Assembly: GCA_029864785.1 (NCBI GenBank)
Contig: JAOTST010000110.1
Location: 1-6,006, forward strand
Origin: Chromatiales bacterium
GTDB taxonomy: Bacteria > Pseudomonadota > Gammaproteobacteria > Thiohalomonadales > Thiohalomonadaceae
Direction: 5' to 3'
Length of the DNA stretch: 6,006 nucleotides
The notes below the pieces were generated by a model. It was given only the letters and a program-made list of their open reading frames with translations. It had not been told where the DNA came from and did no database searches. Below, piece after piece: positions 4,362-6,006 of this stretch. Positions within the stretch are counted from its first letter, which is position 1, and every line of letters begins with the position of its first letter. The translations under genes were made by a program, and so were the position numbers.

Positions 4362-5921
4362 TTAAAGATAGTTAAACATACTCAGACTCGAAACGCGGGT
4401 GTAAGTCTGTTGTAGAACCTGCATAGAGAGAAGTTGTTGATTGAGTATAGAAATTGCCTCAGCCATATCCAAATCCTCAATTTTTGAGACGCTTTGTTGC
4501 GCAAAAATACTATAGTCTTCATTGACCATACGTTGTCTATCAATCATATTAAGACGAGAACCCACTTTTGCACGTGTCGTTTCAATCTGGGACATTGCTG
4601 TATCAATATCCGTCAGCACATCATCTGAAGGTCTAACACCTGATTTCAGTTCACTCATAAAATCATATAAGACATTAAATAAACTTTTATTTTTATCAGG
4701 GTTTTCAGCACTTGGAAGATTTACGAAAAGTTCATCTCCAGGGTCATTCATCTGGATTTTAACACTATCCCCTATTCTAATGTCTCGTTGGCCACTATCA
4801 CCATGATAATCTAGCACTAGATCTTTAGACTGGGTTAAGCTGCTTCGCATAACATTTTTCGAGTGGGTAGATACAACCTTATAATCGACACTGCCTCCAC
4901 TATTGATTGCTACGGTGCCGCCAATACTAATACTGTCATTACTAGTCTTGGCTCCTAATTCGTCAAGTGCGATGCCGTTAACGGCCATAATTGAATCCGT
5001 ATTTGATGCCAAACCATCGGTCACATCTTCAATACGAATATCATTGCCTGTTGCATTAGTGATAACAATATCAGAGCCTCTAACAACGGCATTCAATGTT
5101 GCATCTGCCGCCTGAATGGCCGCTGCTACTGTTGTTAAGTTTGCACCACCTGTAAAATCTTGCACCGCAATGGGATTTCCATTAATACTAAACGTATATC
5201 CCGATGCATAAGTTTGAGCATTATTTGGGATTGTCATTGTGACTGAGTTTGAGGCTGTTGCGGTAATTCCAGCTGCTGCCAATGCCGTATCTGCATTTAT
5301 TTTTGTCGCTATTGAAGAAGCTTCTTCATTATCCGTAACTGTGATTTTTGTACCCACATCTCCAGAAAACTGAAGTACATCTGCAATAACGCCGTTTGCT
5401 CCTATTGGAGCAGAAGTCGTCGCTACCGCATTTCCAACATGTTCTTGAGTAGTCAAAGTGGATTTAATACTATATGTATCGCTGAAGGGTTTTGTATCAC
5501 CTTGAAACCCACTAAAGAGGTACTCGCCACTCGCTGATTGCGTATTGACCAGCCCCATAAATTCTTGAAAAAATTGTTCTATTTCTTCACCAATCCCCAT
5601 ACGATCTTGAGCATTATATGAGTCATTTAATGATTGAACAGCAAGTTGCCTAGCCCGCTGCATGGAGTTGACCATGCTGCCAAAGATACTCTCTTCCTGA
5701 GTAAGTCGATCCTCGGCAGTATCACCATTAACCATATACTGATTACTACGTCCCATTGCGTCACGCAGCTGATTCGCTCGAGCAGTGCCACTCGGATCAT
5801 CTGATGGCTGGAGGATGCTTTTACCTAAAGCGAGCTGTTTTTGAACTTTACTAAGAACCTCTTGCTGTTCAAGCATCGCTTTAACAGGCTGCTGCTGCAT
5901 GGTTTTTGTTGAGACTCTCAT
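4362..5921 (-). CDS. flgL: FlgL, hook-filament junction protein (HAP3), enlarged
   Basis: FlgL is the second of two adaptor proteins joining hook to filament, and flagellin polymerises onto it. The flagellin-like N-terminal domain is clear: MRVSTKTM, the coiled LSKVQKQLALGKSILQPSDD (residues 23-42) followed by PSGTARANQLRD, and GEYLFSGFQGDTKPFS (132-147). The C-terminal part has YHGDSGQRDIRIGDSV (372-387), FNVLYDFMSELKSG (415-428) and the closing helices from about 436 (ETTRAKVGSRLNMID, EDLDMAEAISILNQQLLSMQVLQQTY). At 519 residues it is far longer than enterobacterial FlgL (about 317). The excess is residues about 148-368, inserted between the normally adjacent KPFS and YxGDSGQR segments. It carries two flagellin-IN-like motifs (192-230 and 247-300) and a third module (321-351) resembling the neighbouring flagellin. 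AGAAGAG (plus-strand 5929-5935), seven bases upstream, sets the start. It lies 19 bases after flgK, surely one operon. Confidence 0.95.
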   Translation of the reverse strand: MRVSTKTMQQQPVKAMLEQQEVLSKVQKQLALGKSILQPSDDPSGTARANQLRDAMGRSNQYMVNGDTAEDRLTQEESIFGSMVNSMQRARQLAVQSLNDSYNAQDRMGIGEEIEQFFQEFMGLVNTQSASGEYLFSGFQGDTKPFSDTYSIKSTLTTQEHVGNAVATTSAPIGANGVIADVLQFSGDVGTKITVTDNEEASSIATKINADTALAAAGITATASNSVTMTIPNNAQTYASGYTFSINGNPIAVQDFTGGANLTTVAAAIQAADATLNAVVRGSDIVITNATGNDIRIEDVTDGLASNTDSIMAVNGIALDELGAKTSNDSISIGGTVAINSGGSVDYKVVSTHSKNVMRSSLTQSKDLVLDYHGDSGQRDIRIGDSVKIQMNDPGDELFVNLPSAENPDKNKSLFNVLYDFMSELKSGVRPSDDVLTDIDTAMSQIETTRAKVGSRLNMIDRQRMVNEDYSIFAQQSVSKIEDLDMAEAISILNQQLLSMQVLQQTYTRVSSLSMFNYL

Positions 5922-5940
5922 AGTAATACTCTTCTATTTA

Positions 5941-6006
5941 TCAAATACTATTCATAAGGGATTTGAACATCTGGTCTGCCGCAGCCATGACCTTTGCCGC
6001 CGCTTG
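5941..6006 (-). CDS. flgK: FlgK, C-terminal end only (hook-associated protein 1)
   Basis: Only the last 21 codons and the TGA stop are in the window; the rest lies beyond the right edge. The peptide reads QAAAKVMAAADQMFKSLMNS plus a final Ile. This matches the conserved FlgK ending, a helix of the form YQAxAKVxxxAxxMFxxL. FlgK is the first junction protein placed on the hook, and flgK directly before flgL is the standard order. The 19-base gap to flgL implies co-transcription. The assignment rests on the short C-terminal match plus context. Confidence 0.88.
   Translation of the reverse strand, partial: QAAAKVMAAADQMFKSLMNSI

Noticed and set aside
4522..5115. Plus-strand open frames inside flgL
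   Set aside because: They are antisense shadows of a well-supported gene, with no promoter or ribosome-binding site.
1..6006. CRISPR array, insertion sequence, toxin-antitoxin or defence genes
   Set aside because: No regularly spaced repeats, transposase or such gene pairs were seen; the window is filled by flagellar genes and one tRNA.

Overview
The window is a chromosomal flagellar filament/cap/junction cluster, most likely from a moderately AT-leaning gammaproteobacterium. The evidence is the gene set and order flagellin–flaG–fliD–fliS–fliT, a gammaproteobacterial-looking FliT, sigma-54-like and sigma-28-like promoter elements, and a tRNA-Val(GAC) with an encoded CCA end. I cannot name the genus from the sequence alone.

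Layout, plus strand: the 3' part of a flagellin gene (1-894; its start lies before the window) ends in a strong hairpin (911-937). It is followed by flaG (968-1393), fliD (1514-2929), fliS (3002-3388), a 279-base dyad-rich spacer, and a fliT-like gene (3668-3982) with a sigma-54-like promoter just ahead of it. A tRNA-Val gene (4050-4126) with a sigma-70-type promoter comes next. A 235-base non-coding gap (4127-4361) separates it from the minus-strand genes flgL (4362-5921) and the last 21 codons of flgK (5941-6006). The flgK-flgL unit therefore converges on the flagellin-fliT unit.

How the genes work together: FlgK and FlgL form the junction between the hook and the filament. Flagellin polymerises on FlgL under the FliD cap. 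FliS and FliT are the cytoplasmic export chaperones for flagellin and FliD. FlaG is thought to affect filament length or stability.

Nothing here looks like an undescribed system. The most notable point is that FlgL carries an inserted region of about 220 residues. It contains three modules that match, in the same order, three modules of the neighbouring flagellin's variable region. Other points of interest are a possible RNA switch in which the flagellin terminator arm can also pair with the flaG ribosome-binding site, and the separate promoter signals in front of fliS and fliT.
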